Shown: positions 52,724 through 62,609 of the stretch, one piece after another
How the letters are laid out: the number at the start of each line of letters is the position of its first letter
How positions within the stretch are numbered: the first letter of the stretch is position 1
Source of the DNA: Jannaschia sp. Os4
GTDB lineage: Bacteria > Pseudomonadota > Alphaproteobacteria > Rhodobacterales > Rhodobacteraceae
Assembly (NCBI RefSeq): GCF_016820245.1
Contig: NZ_JAFCAR010000003.1
Span: 391,001-455,000 of the forward strand
Direction of reading: 5' to 3'
DNA: 64,000 nt
Made by a program: the position numbers and the translations under genes
The notes under the pieces: model-generated
What the model saw: only the letters and a program-made list of their open reading frames with translations
Told to the model about the DNA's origin: nothing
Database searches by the model: none

Positions 52724-52745
52724 GGTGTCGAGGATGTCCCCTTGT

Positions 52746-52766
52746 CCGTCCCAGTAGATAGGACGG
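52746..52766 (-). promoter_or_regulatory. Possible operator/promoter of the RND operon
   Basis: CCGTCC and GGACGG at 52746-52751 and 52761-52766 flank a TATCTA sequence (bottom strand), which may be the -10 element. It lies 23 bases before the adaptor start. No regulator gene is adjacent. Confidence 0.3.
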
Positions 52767-52810
52767 GGCCGCCGCAGCGGAAGCGTTATCGCCTTACACG
52801 CGCGGCGCCG

Positions 52811-53338
52811 TCATTTCCGTCGCAGGTGCTCGTCGAGGCGTGGCATGATCTCGACGAAGTTGCAGGGGCGGTGCCGGTAGTCGAGCTGATGCACGAGGAT
52901 GCCGTCCCACGCGTCCCGGCAGGCCGAGGGCGAGCCGGGCAGGGCGAAGAGGTAGGTGCCCCCCGCCACGCCCGCGCAGGCGCGCGACTGCACGGCGGAG
53001 GTGCCGATCTTCTCGATGCTCAGGATGGTGAACATGGTGCCGAAGGCGTCGATCTCCTTCTCGTAGACGTCGCGGTGCGCCTCCACGGTCACGTCCCGCC
53101 CCGTCAGCCCCGTGCCCCCTGTGGAGATCACGACGTCGATCCCGTCCTCGCCGATCCAGCGGGTCAGGTGCTCGGCGATGCCCACCCGGTCGTCCGGGGT
53201 GATCGCGCGGTCGGCGAGGACGTGGCCCGCCGCCTCCAGCCGCTCGACCAGCGTGTCGCCGGAGCGGTCGTCGGCGGGCGTGCGGGTGTCCGACACGGTC
53301 AGCACCGCGATGCGGCAGGGCAGGAACTGGGGCTCCAT
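52811..53338 (-). CDS. moaB: Molybdenum cofactor biosynthesis protein MoaB
   Basis: The 175-residue protein has IAVLTVSDTRTPADDRSGDTL, the MPT-binding VISTGGTGLTGRDVTVEA and LFALPGSPSACRDAWD, matching MoaB/MogA. It adenylates molybdopterin in cofactor synthesis. No other moa gene is near. It is preceded by a hairpin that ends the MAPEG unit. Confidence 0.92.
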   Translation of the reverse strand: MEPQFLPCRIAVLTVSDTRTPADDRSGDTLVERLEAAGHVLADRAITPDDRVGIAEHLTRWIGEDGIDVVISTGGTGLTGRDVTVEAHRDVYEKEIDAFGTMFTILSIEKIGTSAVQSRACAGVAGGTYLFALPGSPSACRDAWDGILVHQLDYRHRPCNFVEIMPRLDEHLRRK

Positions 53339-53359
53339 CGCGGTTCTCCTCGGGCGGAA

Positions 53360-53379
53360 ACGGGGGCCGTGGCCCCCGT
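53360..53379 (-). terminator. Hairpin terminator of the MAPEG unit
   Basis: ACGGGGGCC and GGCCCCCGT form a 9-bp stem with a two-base gap; on the bottom strand TTCC follows. It lies between the MAPEG gene stop and the moaB start. Confidence 0.5.
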
Positions 53380-53413
53380 CCTATCCCGTCGCCCGGGCGC
53401 GCGGAACCGGGAC

Positions 53414-53803
53414 TCAGCCCAAGAGCATCGTCACCGCGAGGTAGAGCGAACCCAGCGAGGCCGTCGAGAAGCCGATGATCCGCGCGAAGGGCAGCCCCGT
53501 GTAGTAGAGCAGCACGAACAGGGCCCGACCCGCGACCACGAGCGCCAGCGCGAGGGCGGGGCCGGGACCGGAGAGGCCCGTCACCGCCGCAGCCGCGAGG
53601 ACCGCCAGGACGTAGGCCGCGCTCTCGACCTGGTTGCGCCACGCCCGCTCCAGACGCAGGCCGAGCGGCGTGCGCTCGATCGCGGGGCGGTTGGACGAGA
53701 AGCCGTAGCCGAAGCCTTGGGTCGCGTAGGCGTAGACGATCTCGACCGTCAGCGCCGTCATCGAGATGAGCGCGTACAGGATCAGCGCGGTCGTCGCGGT
53801 CAT
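53414..53803 (-). CDS. MAPEG-family membrane protein
   Basis: The 129-residue protein has four hydrophobic segments and the MAPEG stretch RAWRNQVESAAYVLAVLAA with the glutathione-site pattern (Arg/Asn/Glu), and AGRALFVLLYYTGLPFARIIGF. MAPEG proteins are membrane glutathione-handling enzymes. The start overlaps the stop of the dehalogenase-like gene (ATGA). Confidence 0.88.
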   Translation of the reverse strand: MTATTALILYALISMTALTVEIVYAYATQGFGYGFSSNRPAIERTPLGLRLERAWRNQVESAAYVLAVLAAAAVTGLSGPGPALALALVVAGRALFVLLYYTGLPFARIIGFSTASLGSLYLAVTMLLG

Positions 53804-54768
53804 TCGCCCGCCTCCGGCAGCGTCGCCAGCCAGTCCGACAGCGCCCGCCCGATGGCGTCCGGGTGATCCTCCTGCACGAAGTGGACGCCCGCGCCGAGCG
53901 CGACATGGGTGAGGTTGGACGCGTTGGCCTCGACATGCGCCACCACCGGGGGCGGCATAAGCGCGCCGGGCACGACCGAGAGCATCAGCTTGGGCAGGTC
54001 GGTCGAGTAGAGCCAGTCGCCGTTCGCCGCGATGACCGCCGCCGTCTCGGCCGGCTCGCCCGCGATGGGCACCTGCCGGGGCCATTCGGCGGTGGGGCGG
54101 CGGCTCTCGGGGGTGGGGAAGGGCGCGCGGTAGGCGTCCATCACGTCCTCGGGCAATGGCGTGGCGACGGCGACCTTGCCGAGGATCTCCTCGACGAAGA
54201 AGTTGCCCTGCAGGATCGCCTCCTGTCCCTCGTCCGAGCGCAGGAAGGCGAAGAGCTCGCCGTTCCGCTCGCCCATCGCCTCGAGGGACGGGGCGGGCAG
54301 GGCGGGCGGAATGATCGCCTCCATGAAGGCGAGGCCCCGGACGCGGCCGGACCCCTCCTCGCCGCGCGCGATCTCCATGCCGAGCACCGACCCCCAGTCG
54401 TGGACCACAAGCACGACCTCGTCCAAGTCGAGTTCGGCCAGCAGCGCGTCGAGATGCATCGCATGGTCGGCGTAGGTGTAGGCGATGTCGGGCTTGCCCG
54501 AGTCCCCCATCCCGATCAGGTCCGGCGCGATGACGCGGTGGTCGTCGGCGACGTGGGGGATCACGTTGCGCCACAGGTAGGACGAGGTCGGGTTGCCGTG
54601 GAGCATGAGGACGGCGGGGCCGTCGCCCCCGTCCGGGCCGGTGTCCACGTAGGCCATGGTGGTGCCCAGCACCTCCGCGACCCGTTTCTCGTAGGGGAAC
54701 GCGGCCTGCGCCCAGACGGGCGCGGCGGAGGCGAGCAGGGCGGCGAGGGCGGCGGGGATCGGGCGCAT
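53800..54768 (-). CDS. Exported haloalkane-dehalogenase-like alpha/beta hydrolase
   Basis: The 322-residue protein has a signal peptide (to about WAQAA) and the haloalkane dehalogenase set: HGNPTSSYLWRNV with the halide-binding Asn59, nucleophile Asp124 followed by Trp125 in VVHDWGS, and the final His in HFVQEDHPDAIG. It would hydrolyse carbon-halogen bonds; most known members are cytoplasmic, so the signal peptide is notable. Coupled to the MAPEG gene and divergent from a LysR regulator that probably controls it. Confidence 0.85.
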   Translation of the reverse strand: MRPIPAALAALLASAAPVWAQAAFPYEKRVAEVLGTTMAYVDTGPDGGDGPAVLMLHGNPTSSYLWRNVIPHVADDHRVIAPDLIGMGDSGKPDIAYTYADHAMHLDALLAELDLDEVVLVVHDWGSVLGMEIARGEEGSGRVRGLAFMEAIIPPALPAPSLEAMGERNGELFAFLRSDEGQEAILQGNFFVEEILGKVAVATPLPEDVMDAYRAPFPTPESRRPTAEWPRQVPIAGEPAETAAVIAANGDWLYSTDLPKLMLSVVPGALMPPPVVAHVEANASNLTHVALGAGVHFVQEDHPDAIGRALSDWLATLPEAGE

Positions 54769-54905
54769 GGGGGGTCTCCAGATGGGGATCGAGCGCCCCC
54801 ACGCTAGGTCGCGCGCGGATGCGGCGGCGAGGCGCGATTTCGCGCCTTCGCGGTGCGTTGATGCGTCCGCCCGATCGTGCGACCCTCGGCGGGGGAGGGC
54901 ATCGC

Positions 54906-55772
54906 ATGACCGACCGACCGCTCGACTGGGACGGCGTGCAGACGCTGATCGCCGTGGCCCGCGCCCGCTCCGTGCGGGGGGCGGCGGGGGCGCTGGGCGT
55001 CCACCACACCACCGTGGGCCGCCGAATCGACGCGCTGGAGGCGCGGATCGGCGCGCGGCTCTTCGACCGCCGTCCCGACGGCTGGGCGCTGACCGCCGCG
55101 GGCGAGGAGGTCGCCGCCGCCGGGCGGGGCTTCGACGATGCGCTCACGGCGGCGCGGCGCCGGGTCGAGGGGCGGGACGCCGCGCCTGCGGGTACGGTGA
55201 CGATCACCGTGGCCGAGCCGCTCTTCGTCCACGCCATCGCGCCCCGCCTGCCCGAGATGGCGACCGCGCATCCCGGCCTCGACCTGCGCTTCGACACAGC
55301 CTTCGACCTGCGCGACCTCGCCCGGCGCGAGGCGGACGTGGCCGTGCGGATGGACAACAACCCGCCCGACGCGCTCGTGGGCAAGCGGCTGTTCCCCTAC
55401 CGCGAGGCCGCCTACGCGGCGCCGGGCCATCTCGACGGGCCGGCGCCCCGCTGGCTCGGCTGGGCGCCGGGCGACGACGGCTGGGTCGCGGGGACGGACC
55501 TGCCGCGCCTGCCGGTCTGGGGGGCGTTCCCGACCCTCGGCGCGCAGGTCGCCGCCGCGCGGGCCGGGCTGGGCGTCGCGCTGCTGCCCTGCCTGATCGG
55601 GGACGCGGCGGAGGGGCTGGCGCGCGCGACGGACCGCCCGCCGCGCCCGTCGCGCGACATCTGGCTGCTGACCCATCCGGACCTGCGGGCCACCGCCCGC
55701 GTGCGGGCGGCGATGGGGTTCCTCGAGCGCGCGATCCGCGACGCCCGCCCCGCGATCGAGGGCGCGCCCTAG
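54906..55772 (+). CDS. LysR-family transcriptional regulator
   Basis: The 288-residue protein has the LysR helix-turn-helix (WDGVQTLIAVARARSVRGAA then LGVHHTTVGRRIDALEARIG) and a substrate-binding effector domain. The dehalogenase-like gene lies divergently 137 bp away. ATG 54906 follows GGGGGAGGG. It ends in a CTAG shared with the yghU stop. Confidence 0.9.
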   Translation: MTDRPLDWDGVQTLIAVARARSVRGAAGALGVHHTTVGRRIDALEARIGARLFDRRPDGWALTAAGEEVAAAGRGFDDALTAARRRVEGRDAAPAGTVTITVAEPLFVHAIAPRLPEMATAHPGLDLRFDTAFDLRDLARREADVAVRMDNNPPDALVGKRLFPYREAAYAAPGHLDGPAPRWLGWAPGDDGWVAGTDLPRLPVWGAFPTLGAQVAAARAGLGVALLPCLIGDAAEGLARATDRPPRPSRDIWLLTHPDLRATARVRAAMGFLERAIRDARPAIEGAP

Positions 55773-56584
55773 CGGAAGTCGTCGCGCGAGTGCCGCTCGG
55801 GCAGCTTCAGCGACTCGTCGTCCCCGAAGGCCCGGTTCACCATCCGGCCCCGCCGCACGGCGGGCCGCGCGTCGACGGCCTCGGCCCACCGCTTCACGTT
55901 CGCGTACTCGTCCACCGACAGGAACTCCGCCGCGCCGTAGAGGCGCCCGAGGACGAGCTGGCCGTACCACGCCCAGATCGCCATGTCGGCGATGGAGTAG
56001 TCGCCCGCCATCCACTCGTGCCGCCCGAGATGGGTGTCGAGCACGTGGAGCTGGCGCTTCGACTCCATCGCGTAGCGGTCGATCGGGTATTCGTACTTCT
56101 CCGGCGCGTAGGCGTAGAAATGGCCGAAGCCGCCCCCGAGGAACGGCGCGCTGCCCATCTGCCAGAAGAGCCACGACAGCACTTCCGTCCGGGGCGACCC
56201 GAGGAAGGCGTCGTGGCGCTCGGCCACGTGCAGCATGATGGCGGCGGACTCGAACACGCGCACCGGCTCGGGGCCGGTCAGGTCCCAGAGCGCGGGGATC
56301 TTGGAGTTGGGGTTCACCTCCACGAAGCCGGACCCGAACTGCTCGCCCTCCGAGATGTCGATCAGCCACGCGTCGTAGTCGAAGTCGTGCCCGGCCTCGA
56401 TCAGCTCCTCGAACAGGACCGTCACCTTCACCCCGTTGGGCGTGGCGAGGCTGTGGAGCTGGTAGGGATGCTCGCCCTGCGGCAGCGGCTTGTCGTGGGT
56501 CGCCCCCGAGACGGGGCGGTTGATCGAGGCGAACTTGCCGCCCGATTCCTTGGGTTCCCAGACGGTGGGGGGCGTGTAGGTCAT
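55769..56584 (-). CDS. yghU: Glutathione S-transferase YghU-like
   Basis: The 271-residue protein begins YTPPTVWEPKESGGKFASIN and has the YghU/Ure2p-type core LHSLATPNGVKVTVLFEEL, NPNSKIPAL and FGHFYAYAPEKYEYPIDRY. These nu-class transferases bind two glutathione molecules and reduce organic peroxides or disulfides. ATG 56584 follows AAAGGAGC. Stands alone, with a LysR gene convergent at its end. Confidence 0.93.
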   Translation of the reverse strand: MTYTPPTVWEPKESGGKFASINRPVSGATHDKPLPQGEHPYQLHSLATPNGVKVTVLFEELIEAGHDFDYDAWLIDISEGEQFGSGFVEVNPNSKIPALWDLTGPEPVRVFESAAIMLHVAERHDAFLGSPRTEVLSWLFWQMGSAPFLGGGFGHFYAYAPEKYEYPIDRYAMESKRQLHVLDTHLGRHEWMAGDYSIADMAIWAWYGQLVLGRLYGAAEFLSVDEYANVKRWAEAVDARPAVRRGRMVNRAFGDDESLKLPERHSRDDFR

Positions 56585-56639
56585 GGCGCGGCTCCTTTGG
56601 GGCCGTCCTGCCCGCCGGGCCGGGGGCGGGCAAGGCCGG

Positions 56640-57053
56640 TCACGGGATCGTGCCGCGTCGACCGTCCCGCCCCGGCTCGTCCGGATCGCTGGAGTAGAGG
56701 GCCAGCTTGTTGCCCTGCGGGTCGCGCAGGTAGCCCACGTAGAAGGAGGGGCCATACGCGTCGCGGAAGCCCGGCGCCCCCTCGTCCGTCCCGCCCGCCG
56801 CGAGGGCGGCGGCGTGGAGCGCGCGCACCTCGGCCTGCCCCCGCGCCTCGAAGGCGACCATGACGCCGTTGCCCGCCGTGGCGGGCGCGCCGTCGAAGGG
56901 CCGCTTCACGTAGAACTCCGTCCCCCGGTCGGGGATGTAGCTGAGGTCGCCGCGATACCGCTCCAGCCGGTAGCCGAGCGGCGGGAGCAGCGTCGCGTAG
57001 AACCGCTCCGCCGCCTCCATGTCGTCGGCGCCGACGGTCACGTAGGCGATCAC
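56640..57053 (-). CDS. VOC-family (glyoxalase-like) protein
   Basis: The 137-residue protein has the vicinal oxygen chelate pattern VTVGADDMEAAERFYATLLPP and YLRDPQGNKLALYS with the metal-ligand Glu region altered. Small one-module members include lactoylglutathione lyase relatives and antibiotic-binding proteins; no substrate is evident. The GTG start overlaps the uracil-DNA glycosylase stop (GTGA). Confidence 0.85.
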   Translation of the reverse strand: MIAYVTVGADDMEAAERFYATLLPPLGYRLERYRGDLSYIPDRGTEFYVKRPFDGAPATAGNGVMVAFEARGQAEVRALHAAALAAGGTDEGAPGFRDAYGPSFYVGYLRDPQGNKLALYSSDPDEPGRDGRRGTIP

Positions 57054-57847
57054 GCCTTCGCCTCCAGCCGGTCCTGCAGGCGGAGCAGGTCCTCCCACGC
57101 CTGCCGCTTGGCGTGCGGCTGGCGCAGCAGGTAGGCGGTGTGCAGCATCGGCATCGCGGGCTTGCCCATCGCCTCCAGCCACTGGCCCCGCATCTTGGTG
57201 ATCCCCCGCCGCCCGAGCAGCGCGAAGCAGGCGTGGTTGCCCATCAGGATCAGCACCTCGGGGTCCGCCAGCTCCACGTGGCGGCGCAGGAAGGGCAGCA
57301 TCATCGCCGTCTCCTCCACCGTGGGGTCGCGGTTCCCCTCGGGGCGCCACGGCAGCAGGTTGGTGATGTAGAGCGAGCGGCCCGGATCGTCGGCGTGGCG
57401 CGACATCCCGATGGCGTCGAGCATCTTGTCGAGCAGCTGCCCCGCCTGCCCGACGAACGGCTTGCCCTGCCGGTCCTCGTCGCGGCCCGGCGCCTCGCCG
57501 ATCAGCATCACGCGCGCGCGCGGGTCGCCGTCGGAGAACACCACCTGCTTGGCCCCGAGGCGCAGGTCGCAGTGCGGATAGCGCTCGATGGCCGCGCGCA
57601 GATCCTCCAGCGTGGCGGCGGCGGCGGCGGCGCGCTCGGCCTCCGTCACCGGATCGACCGCCTCGTCCGCGGGGGCGGCCTGCACGGCGGCGGGGGTCAG
57701 CGGCGCGGCGGCGGCGGGCTGCGGCATCTTCTCGGGCAGCGCGAAGCGGTCGACGGGGGTCTCGGTCAAGGCCTCGTCCACGCCCATCTCGCGCTGCCAT
57801 TCCAGCAGCGCGCGCAGGGCGTCGGGGGAGAGGTCGTCGAGGTCCAT
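57050..57847 (-). CDS. Family-4-like uracil-DNA glycosylase
   Basis: The 265-residue protein (from MDLDDLSPDALRALLEWQRE) has the glycosylase motif LIGEAPGRDEDRQGKPFVGQ, LPWRPEGNRDPT and ILMGNHACFALLG, as in family 4 enzymes that remove uracil from DNA. Family 4 uses a 4Fe-4S cluster held by four Cys; here I can see only Cys residues in PHCDLRL and NHACFA, so the cluster may be missing or differ. Start 57847 is chosen because upstream ATG 57925 would overlap pyrB. Confidence 0.85.
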   Translation of the reverse strand: MDLDDLSPDALRALLEWQREMGVDEALTETPVDRFALPEKMPQPAAAAPLTPAAVQAAPADEAVDPVTEAERAAAAAATLEDLRAAIERYPHCDLRLGAKQVVFSDGDPRARVMLIGEAPGRDEDRQGKPFVGQAGQLLDKMLDAIGMSRHADDPGRSLYITNLLPWRPEGNRDPTVEETAMMLPFLRRHVELADPEVLILMGNHACFALLGRRGITKMRGQWLEAMGKPAMPMLHTAYLLRQPHAKRQAWEDLLRLQDRLEAKA

Positions 57848-57923
57848 CCCCGGCATGTAGCGCGGGCGCCCCCCGTCCGGGAGGGGGCTTGCCTCGGGGG
57901 CGGCGGGCGGCGCATCTGGGGCC

Positions 57924-58901
<978 letters not shown>

Positions 58902-59012
58902 CGGGGCCGGTTTCGTACACCCGATCCGGGCCGGTCTTCACGAAATTCACATCCGATTCACGCCGCGTCCGGCCCCGCGCGGCCCCGTCCATCTCGCAGG
59001 TGCGGAAATGGC

Positions 59013-59046
59013 GGACGCCCCCGCGTCTCTCGACACGGGGGCGTCC
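59013..59046. terminator. Bidirectional terminator between pyrB and rpsU
   Basis: GGACGCCCCCG and CGGGGGCGTCC form a perfect 11-bp stem with a 12-base loop between two convergent genes. Confidence 0.65.
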
Positions 59047-59075
59047 TGAAATCGTGACCGTCGCGGTCGGGCTGC

Positions 59076-59282
59076 TCAGAGCATCCCTTCGCGCTGGGCC
59101 TTCTTGCGGGCGAGCTTGCGCGCGCGGCGCACGGCCTCGGCCTTCTGCCGCGCCTTCTTCTCCGAGGGCTTCTCGAAGTGCTGACGCAGCTTCATCTCGC
59201 GAAAGACGCCTTCGCGCTGGAGCTTCTTCTTCAGGGCTCGCAGAGCTTGGTCGACATTGTTGTCGCGGACGCTGACCTGCAT
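59076..59282 (-). CDS. rpsU: 30S ribosomal protein S21
   Basis: The 68-residue protein begins [20 protein letters not shown] and has [20 protein letters not shown] and a basic tail, all as in bS21. It sits near the anti-Shine-Dalgarno region of the 30S subunit. The leader GAAAGGTGGTG precedes the ATG by about eight bases. Confidence 0.97.
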   Translation of the reverse strand: MQVSVRDNNVDQALRALKKKLQREGVFREMKLRQHFEKPSEKKARQKAEAVRRARKLARKKAQREGML

Positions 59283-59389
59283 GTGGTTTTCACCACCTTT
59301 CTAGGTTCGAGTTCACATCAAGGATGCAGGAGGTGGCCCCCTAGCCCGCCGCACCCTACCTTGTCCAGCACCCGACCGGAGGTCCGCCC

Positions 59390-60085
59390 ATGCCCGACGC
59401 CCGCGACAAGCTGCTCGACGCGATCCTGCCCCACGTCCCCTTCGACGGCTGGTCCGAGGCGGCGTTCCGCGCCGCCGTGGCCGACGCCGGCCTGACCCCG
59501 GCGCAGGCGCGGGCGGCCGCGCCGCGGGGCGCGCTGGACCTCGCGGTGGCGTTCCACAGGCGCGGCGACGAGGAGATGCGCGCGCGGCTCGCGGCCGAGG
59601 ACCTGACCGAGATGCGCTACGCGGACCGGGTGGCCCACGCCGTCCGCACGCGCCTCGAGATCGCCGAGCCCGACCGCGAGGCGGTGCGCCGGGGCGTCAC
59701 GCTGTTCGCGCTGCCGATGCACGCCGCCGACGGGACGCGGGCGATGTGGGGCACGGCGGACGCGATCTGGGACGCGCTGGGCGACACGTCGCGGGATTCG
59801 AACTGGTACACCAAGCGGATGACCCTTTCGGGCGTCTACGCGTCCACGGTGCTCTACTGGCTGGGCGACGAGAGCGAGGACAGGACGGAGACGTGGGCCT
59901 TCCTCGACCGCCGGATCGAGGACGTGATGCGGATCGAGAAGGCCAAGGCCGCGATCCGGAAGTCCCCCGTGCTGTCGCGACTCACCGCGCCGGTGGGGGC
60001 GCTGCTGGGCCGGGTGAAGGCCCCGCCGCGCATGCCGCGGGGGGACCTGCCGGGTTACTGGTCCACGCAACCGGAGCGCGAGTAA
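59390..60085 (+). CDS. COQ9-family ubiquinone biosynthesis protein
   Basis: The 231-residue protein has a TetR-like N-terminal fold (LLDAILPHVPFDGWSEAAFR) and the COQ9 core SRDSNWYTKRMTLSGVYASTVLYWLGDES with a terminal membrane-touching helix. COQ9 is a lipid-binding partner of the COQ7 hydroxylase in ubiquinone synthesis. Following rpsU on the other strand, with 107 bp of shared leader. Confidence 0.93.
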   Translation: MPDARDKLLDAILPHVPFDGWSEAAFRAAVADAGLTPAQARAAAPRGALDLAVAFHRRGDEEMRARLAAEDLTEMRYADRVAHAVRTRLEIAEPDREAVRRGVTLFALPMHAADGTRAMWGTADAIWDALGDTSRDSNWYTKRMTLSGVYASTVLYWLGDESEDRTETWAFLDRRIEDVMRIEKAKAAIRKSPVLSRLTAPVGALLGRVKAPPRMPRGDLPGYWSTQPERE

Positions 60086-60233
60086 ACGGTCGGCGGGACC
60101 GGCTCCGACGGTTGATCGGCGGGAAACGGCCGGTCCCGGCCGGAGGCGCGATCTGCACCTTCTTGCCCCAGAAATGCCCCACCTCGACGGCATTCCGGCC
60201 CCGTCCCCCAACGGAGGAGCCGAGGACCGCCCG

Positions 60234-60677
60234 ATGCCCGCCCGCCGCTTCATCAGATCCGAGCGCGGAACGATCTCCATCGACTGGGTCGTCCTCACCG
60301 CGATGATGCTCGGCACGGCGCTGGCCATGGGCGCCACCGTGCGCGGCGGCTTGGAGGACGGCCTCCCCGACCCCGAGTCCGCCGCGATGCGCGGCTTGGC
60401 GGTGCAGCGCGCCTTCGCCTCCCCCCACTGCCCCGACGGCGTCGCCGCCGTGCAGGTGATGGAGACCGCGCGCGTGGCCGCCGGGGGCGAGGATCCGGTG
60501 GACGTCGCCGCGTGGATCGGCATCGCGGCCTACCGCACCGACGCGGACCTGCGCGCCGAGCGCGAGGCGCTCCGCTCCGCCGTCGCGACCCGCGCGACCC
60601 TCGACTGGACGCGGGACCGCACGCTCTTCGCGGCCGCCGGATGCGCGCTGGTGGCGCGGGGCCTCGACCCCGCCTGA
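60234..60677 (+). CDS. Pilin-like membrane protein of unknown function
   Basis: The 147-residue protein starts with RRFIRSERGTISIDWVVLTAMMLGTALAMGA, a basic lead then a hydrophobic helix with an acidic residue, like Flp/TadE-type pilins of Rhodobacterales. The remainder is helical with one Cys pair (SPHCPDG and AAGCAL). No prepilin peptidase or tad gene is near. Function unknown. Start follows GGAGGAG. Confidence 0.65.
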   Translation: MPARRFIRSERGTISIDWVVLTAMMLGTALAMGATVRGGLEDGLPDPESAAMRGLAVQRAFASPHCPDGVAAVQVMETARVAAGGEDPVDVAAWIGIAAYRTDADLRAEREALRSAVATRATLDWTRDRTLFAAAGCALVARGLDPA

Positions 60678-60745
60678 GGCCGCGCGCCGTTGCCGCACGG
60701 GGGGACCCGTGCGACAAGCCCGGCGACCCCCCGCGAGGAGCGCCC

Positions 60746-61435
60746 ATGCCCGTCACCACCTGCATCTTCGACGCCTACGGGACGCTGTTCGACGTCACCG
60801 CCGCCGCCCGCCTCGCCGCCGGGGAGGAGGGGTTCGAGGCGCTCGCCGACGCATGGCCCGGCCTCGCCGCCGACTGGCGCGACAAGCAGTTGCAGTACAC
60901 GTGGCTGCGCGCCGTCACGGGCGAGCACGCGGACTTCTGGGAGGTGACGGGCGACGGGCTCGACTGGGCGCTGGAGAAGGCGGGCCTCGGCGAGCGCGCG
61001 GACCTGCGCGAGCGGCTGATGCAGCTCTACCGTGAGTTGAGCCCCTACCCCGAGGTGCCCGACATGCTCGGCGCGCTCAAGGACGCCGAGCGCGGCACGG
61101 GCATCCTGTCGAACGGCTCGCCCGAGATGCTGTCGGCCGCCGTCCAGTCGGCGGGGATCGCGCGGCTGCTGGACCACGTCCTGTCCGTCGAGAGCGTGGG
61201 CCGGTTCAAGCCCGCGCGCGAGGTCTACGACCTCGTGACCGCAGCCTACGGGTGCGACGTGGGCGACGTGATGTTCGTCTCCTCCAACGGCTGGGACGCG
61301 GCGGCGGCGGCGGGCTACGGCTTCCAGACCGTGTGGGTGAACCGCGCGGGCCTGCCGATGGACCGGCTGCCGCACCGCCCGCACCACGTGCTGCCGGACC
61401 TCGCGACGATCCCGGACCTCGCCGCCTCGCTCTAG
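60746..61435 (+). CDS. L-2-haloacid dehalogenase (type II)
   Basis: The 229-residue HAD protein has the nucleophile Asp in FDAYGTLFDV, the conserved ILSNGSP, Lys in VGRFKPAREVY and SSNGWDAAAAAGYG, the full set of (S)-2-haloacid dehalogenases. It turns 2-haloacids into 2-hydroxyacids. A haloalkane-dehalogenase-like gene is 6 kb away, though with no shared operon. CTAG overlap with the next gene on the other strand. Confidence 0.9.
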   Translation: MPVTTCIFDAYGTLFDVTAAARLAAGEEGFEALADAWPGLAADWRDKQLQYTWLRAVTGEHADFWEVTGDGLDWALEKAGLGERADLRERLMQLYRELSPYPEVPDMLGALKDAERGTGILSNGSPEMLSAAVQSAGIARLLDHVLSVESVGRFKPAREVYDLVTAAYGCDVGDVMFVSSNGWDAAAAAGYGFQTVWVNRAGLPMDRLPHRPHHVLPDLATIPDLAASL

Positions 61436-62490
61436 CCGGGGGGCGGCGTCAGCCCCGCCATCACCGTCTCGACCATCTTCTCGCCGTTGCGCCCGTTGGT
61501 GAGCAGCACGATCCCCTCGCCCGTGGCGGGCAGGAAGCCCGCGAAGGCGTTGAACTCGTCGTTGCTGCCGCCGTGCCCGACCATCGGGGTGCCGACGTCG
61601 AGGATCATCCAGCCCAAGCCCCACGAGCCCGGCGGCGGCTCGATCCCGTCCTCGCCGATCCGCAGCACCTCGGGCGGGACGGGGGACTGGGGCCGCGTCA
61701 TCTCGGCCCACGTCGCGGGTTCCAGCCCCGCGCCGTCGCAGACGAAGGCGAGGAAGCGGGCGTAGTCGTCCGCCGTCGTCACCAGCGAGCTGGCCGCCAT
61801 CGCGCGGTCGGCGAGGTTGTCGAGGCCGCGCGGCTCGGCCCCGGACGCATCGGCATAGGCGGTCGCGGGGACGACGCCCGCCGGGACGGGCCGGGCCACC
61901 GCCGAGCGCGGCATGACGGCGCCGAGGCGGGCGGCGAAGAGCGCCTCGAAGGTGGCGCCGGTGCGGTCCTCGACGAAGGCCTGCAGCAGCTGGAACCCCT
62001 CGCCGGAATAGGTGAACGCGGTGCCGGGCTCGGCCTCGAACGGGATGGGCGCGGTGCGGTCGTGGAAGTCCGTCCCCTCGTCCACCCAGTTGGGCAGTCC
62101 GGTGCGGTGCGTCAGCACGAGGCGCGGGGTGAGCCGCGCGTAGCGGGGGTCGGGGATGCGGGGGTAGGCGAAGGTCTCGGCGAAGGGCGCGTCGAGGTCG
62201 ATCACCCCCTCGTCCACCAGCTGCATCACGATCGTCGCGAACACGGCCTTCGTCAGCGACGCGGCCTCGAAGGCGGTGTCGGCGGTGACCGGCGCGCCGG
62301 CCGCGACGTCCGCGAGGCCCGCCGTCACGGTCCCCCCCGGCGTGCAGCCGGTCAGCGTCGCCATCGCCACCCCCGGCACGTCGTGGGCGGCGATGGCGGC
62401 GGCGAGGTCGCCGGCGGTGGGGAAGGGCGGCGGCTCCTGCGCGGCGGCGGGCAGGGCGAGCGCGAGGGCGGCGAGGGCGGATCGGATCAC
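61432..62490 (-). CDS. Serine hydrolase of the beta-lactamase/DD-peptidase fold
   Basis: The 352-residue protein has a signal peptide (LAALALALPAAAQ), the SxxK motif ASLTK, YSG in FTYSGEGF and the HGG in GHGGSND, i.e. the class C/esterase arrangement. It is a periplasmic hydrolase; whether it acts on beta-lactams, peptidoglycan or esters cannot be told. Convergent with the haloacid dehalogenase. Confidence 0.88.
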   Translation of the reverse strand: MIRSALAALALALPAAAQEPPPFPTAGDLAAAIAAHDVPGVAMATLTGCTPGGTVTAGLADVAAGAPVTADTAFEAASLTKAVFATIVMQLVDEGVIDLDAPFAETFAYPRIPDPRYARLTPRLVLTHRTGLPNWVDEGTDFHDRTAPIPFEAEPGTAFTYSGEGFQLLQAFVEDRTGATFEALFAARLGAVMPRSAVARPVPAGVVPATAYADASGAEPRGLDNLADRAMAASSLVTTADDYARFLAFVCDGAGLEPATWAEMTRPQSPVPPEVLRIGEDGIEPPPGSWGLGWMILDVGTPMVGHGGSNDEFNAFAGFLPATGEGIVLLTNGRNGEKMVETVMAGLTPPPG

Positions 62491-62609
62491 GGGCGGCTCC
62501 AGCTGGCTGACCCTAGGTCAGCCGCGTGGGCCGGGGAGGGCCAGCCCTTTCGCCCGCCGCTTCCGAACCGGCGCGGAATGGCGCATGGAGGCCCCCGAGG
62601 AGACCCGCC

